A stretch of 64,000 nucleotides of DNA. Source: Enterobacter sp. C2. Its GTDB lineage: Bacteria; Pseudomonadota; Gammaproteobacteria; Enterobacterales; Enterobacteriaceae. A program made the position numbers and the translations under genes. The stretch is from the NCBI RefSeq assembly GCF_019880405.1, contig NZ_CP082269.1, positions 1,240,001 to 1,304,000 on the forward strand, in the 5' to 3' direction. Below the pieces are notes generated by a model that worked only from the letters and a program-made list of their open reading frames with translations, did not search any database and was not told the origin of the DNA. Positions 61,712 through 64,000 of this stretch are shown piece after piece. Every line of letters starts with the position of its first letter. The stretch's first letter is position 1.

Positions 61712-62383
61712 TTAGGTTGTCTGCTCCGTTTTAATCAGCTGATAGCCAAAACCACGCACCGTGCGAATGCGATCTTTACCAATCTTATCCCTCAGGTTAT
61801 GGATATGCACCTCAAGGGTGTTGGTGGCCGGCTCGTTATCCCAGTTATAGATGTCATTGTAGAGGATCTCCCGGTGTACCGGGCAGCCCGCCTTGAGCAT
61901 CAGGCGTGACAGCAGGGCATACTCTTTTGGGGTCAGATCCATCGATTGCCCGGCCAACCACACCTGGCGGGTATTGACGTTCAGGCGCAGATCGTCAACG
62001 ACAACTTCACTGTCGCCCTGGTTATTATGGCGACGCAGCAGCGCCCGGATGCGGGCGTTAAGCTCCTCCAGCGCAAAAGGCTTAACCAGATAGTCATCTG
62101 CGCCAGCGTCCAGCCCGGAGATGCGATCCTCCACCGTATCGCGGGCGGTCAGGATCAGCACCGGCAGAGAGATCTTCTCCCGCCGCAGTCGCTGCAACAG
62201 ATGCAGGCCATCTTCATCCGGTAACCCGAGGTCGAGTACAATCAGGCTATAGTGCCCAGACGCCAGGCTGAGCATGGCCTCCCGGCTGGTGCTCACGCCA
62301 TCGCAGGCGTAGCCCTCTGACTGCATGGCCAGCATCAGCCCCTGCAACAGCAGGGTATCATCCTCTACGATTAATATTTTCAT
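61712..62383 (-). CDS. pmrA: response regulator PmrA (BasR)
   Basis: OmpR-family regulator activated by PmrB; in relatives it turns on eptA (pmrC), arnBCADTEF and pmrD-linked genes and so polymyxin resistance. The 223 residues have a receiver domain with acidic pocket Glu7-Asp8-Asp9, phospho-acceptor Asp51 and Lys101, and a C-terminal winged helix (about 125-220) ending in TVRGFGYQL. Three bases separate it from the eptA stop, consistent with a pmrCAB operon. Confidence 0.94.
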   Translation of the reverse strand: MKILIVEDDTLLLQGLMLAMQSEGYACDGVSTSREAMLSLASGHYSLIVLDLGLPDEDGLHLLQRLRREKISLPVLILTARDTVEDRISGLDAGADDYLVKPFALEELNARIRALLRRHNNQGDSEVVVDDLRLNVNTRQVWLAGQSMDLTPKEYALLSRLMLKAGCPVHREILYNDIYNWDNEPATNTLEVHIHNLRDKIGKDRIRTVRGFGYQLIKTEQTT

Positions 62384-62386
62384 TCA

Positions 62387-64000
62387 CTATGACTCCCTGC
62401 AGGCGGCCAAAATATCATCGGCTGGCTGGTATACGTGGGTCTGCACGCCCGTGATACCCAGCATGGTTGAAAACAGATTGTCCTGCGAAAAAGACTCGCT
62501 GGCAGCACGTTTTTGCAGGCACGTCTCACTCACCCGGTAGCGCTGCTGGAAATCAGATGATAGCCAGATCAGCATCGGCACATGTTTCTGTGACTCCGGT
62601 GCAATGGCGTAAGGCAGGCCATGCAGATAGACGCCGTCTTCACCTAATGACTCGCCGTGATCGGAGAGATAGACCAGGCTAGTGGTAAATTTATCCTGCT
62701 GCGACTGCAACAACTTTATCGCTTTATCGACGATATAATCGACATACAGTACCGTATTATCATAGGTATTCTTTAGCTGCTCTTGCGAGCAGGTCTGAAT
62801 TTCATTGGTATCGCAGGTCGGAGTAAATTTTTTGAACTGCGGCGGATAGCGTTCGTAATAGGTCGGACCGTGACTGCCGATGGTATGCAGCACAATCAGC
62901 CCGTCGCCCTGTAACGTATCGATGTACTGCGCCAGACCGTGGAACAGAATATCGTCATGGCACTCCCCCGCCTTGCAGAGGTCGGCCAGGTTGAGCTGGG
63001 TGACGTCCTGATGGGGAACCCGGTCGCAGGCCCCTTTACAGCCGCCGTCGTTTTCATTCCACAGCACCTGAACACCCGCGCGCTGGATGATATCTAATAG
63101 CCCTTCCCGGTGGTGAGCAAGCTGCTCATCGTAGTTTTTGCGCGCCATTCCGGAGAACATGCAGGGAACGGAGACCGCCGTCACCGTGCCGCAGGAGCTG
63201 GTTTGTGGGAAATAGACCACGTTATCCTGCTTAAGCCGTGGATTTGTTTCACGCCCGTAGCCAGAGAGGGAAAAATCTTCTGCCCGTGAGGTTTCGCCCA
63301 CCACCAGAATGGTTAAATTCTTCTTCGTGCCCTGATGCATCTGCGGCACCCGCGTGGCATCTTCTCCGAGCTTCACCAGCGGCAGGTTATCCATGCGGTG
63401 GTGCTTATAGTAGGAGTAAGCGGCGGTAATGCTGTTAGATGGCCCAAGGGATTTCACCAGCTCGCGGTTATTACGAAACAGCGAGGCGTAGTCCTTATAG
63501 AAAAAGAGCGCTACCACCAGCACCACGGCGATCGACACGAGAATATTCGCGCCGCGGATCAGCACGCTACGCCAGCCGGAAGGGGATTTTTTGATCCGCA
63601 GCCAGCAGGCCAGTATGGCCATCAGCACCCCGGAGATCCCCACCGTCAGCAGCAGCTGCGGCGTCATCAAGGCAAAGCTTTCAGCGGGCGTGGTATCAAG
63701 AATGTTGGCGATCATCGTCCGGTCAATAATCACGCCGTAGGTCCAGATAAAGAACTGGGTTGCCGCGCAGAGCACAATAAACAGGCAGACCAGTAGCCGA
63801 TCCAGCCAGATAAACGAGGCCAGGGTGGTCAGGATATTGATTACGCAAAAGGTCACGATCGGCATCGATAAAAATACCGCCAGCGACCACGGCGAGTGCA
63901 CTGCCAGCAGCGTCCAGGCCTGACGATAAAAGACAATGTTCAGCGCAACGGCGATATAAAACGAGAACAGGATGGTAAAGGTCATGCGCCCTAAGGCTGG
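62387..64000 (-). CDS. eptA: lipid A phosphoethanolamine transferase EptA (PmrC), 5' end beyond window
   Basis: Inner-membrane enzyme that transfers phosphoethanolamine to lipid A, lowering its negative charge and polymyxin binding. Five N-terminal membrane helices precede a periplasmic catalytic domain with the first zinc-site region VVGETSRAEDFSL, the nucleophile Thr in SCGTVTAVSVPC, and YLSDHGESLGE and YLHGLPY histidines; several cysteines form the expected disulfides. An ATG at 63985 exists, but the frame stays open to the window end (PALGR before it) and relatives have about 15 more N-terminal residues, so the gene is probably cut by the edge. Confidence 0.93.
   Translation of the reverse strand, partial: PALGRMTFTILFSFYIAVALNIVFYRQAWTLLAVHSPWSLAVFLSMPIVTFCVINILTTLASFIWLDRLLVCLFIVLCAATQFFIWTYGVIIDRTMIANILDTTPAESFALMTPQLLLTVGISGVLMAILACWLRIKKSPSGWRSVLIRGANILVSIAVVLVVALFFYKDYASLFRNNRELVKSLGPSNSITAAYSYYKHHRMDNLPLVKLGEDATRVPQMHQGTKKNLTILVVGETSRAEDFSLSGYGRETNPRLKQDNVVYFPQTSSCGTVTAVSVPCMFSGMARKNYDEQLAHHREGLLDIIQRAGVQVLWNENDGGCKGACDRVPHQDVTQLNLADLCKAGECHDDILFHGLAQYIDTLQGDGLIVLHTIGSHGPTYYERYPPQFKKFTPTCDTNEIQTCSQEQLKNTYDNTVLYVDYIVDKAIKLLQSQQDKFTTSLVYLSDHGESLGEDGVYLHGLPYAIAPESQKHVPMLIWLSSDFQQRYRVSETCLQKRAASESFSQDNLFSTMLGITGVQTHVYQPADDILAACRES

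Overview
The window is a chromosomal segment of an enterobacterium. Gene order and protein sequences follow the Escherichia coli 16-18 min region (sdh-suc, cyd, tol-pal, nadA, gal, mod, bio, uvrB) almost throughout. Several differences (a methylaspartate locus between sucD and cydA, five rather than seven tRNAs after cpoB, pmrCAB beside uvrB) point to a relative such as Enterobacter, Leclercia, Lelliottia, Kluyvera or Citrobacter. The sequence alone does not settle the genus.

Layout. 1-10180: sdhCDAB-sucABCD, the TCA-cycle supercluster, with its promoter and a terminator that probably also yields an SdhX-type sRNA. 10337-20546: an accessory locus with a LysR-type regulator and, on the minus strand, glmS-glmL-glmE-mal-atuA-like-DUF4387, a dicarboxylate/glutamate symporter and a class I fumarase/mesaconase. 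Together these encode adenosylcobalamin-dependent glutamate breakdown through 3-methylaspartate and mesaconate. The fumarase has an in-frame TGA at codon 7. 20547-21392: a long AT-rich gene-free stretch ahead of cydABX-ybgE (cytochrome bd). 24718-30403: ybgC-tolQRAB-pal-cpoB, the cell-envelope Tol-Pal machine. 30579-31059: a tRNA operon (Lys, Val, Lys, Lys, Lys) followed by a duplicated tRNA 3' end, a cloverleaf-like structured element and REP sequences. 31306-32459: two uncharacterised genes, a possible effector/immunity pair. 32718-38216: nadA-pnuC (NAD), zitB (zinc export), ybgS, aroG (TyrR-box controlled) and gpmA. 38424-42682: galETKM with conserved Gal operators. 42875-48182: modF, modE, acrZ and modABC with a ModE operator. 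48183-52133: ybhA, pgl, ybhC and ybhB, with an intact lambda attB core between ybhC and ybhB. 52186-57209: bioA and bioBFCD around a BirA operator. 57151-57873: an orphan UrtE/LivF-like ATPase that overlaps the 3' end of bioD antisense. 58586-60607: uvrB with a LexA box and an inverted DnaA-box pair upstream. 60613-64000: pmrB, pmrA and eptA (cut by the window end), which modify lipid A and affect polymyxin resistance.

Most of the window is core metabolism. The parts that deserve attention are the methylaspartate locus with its interrupted mesaconase and its two proteins of unknown function, the post-tRNA segment with the unknown gene pair, and the bioD-uvrB-pmr junction.
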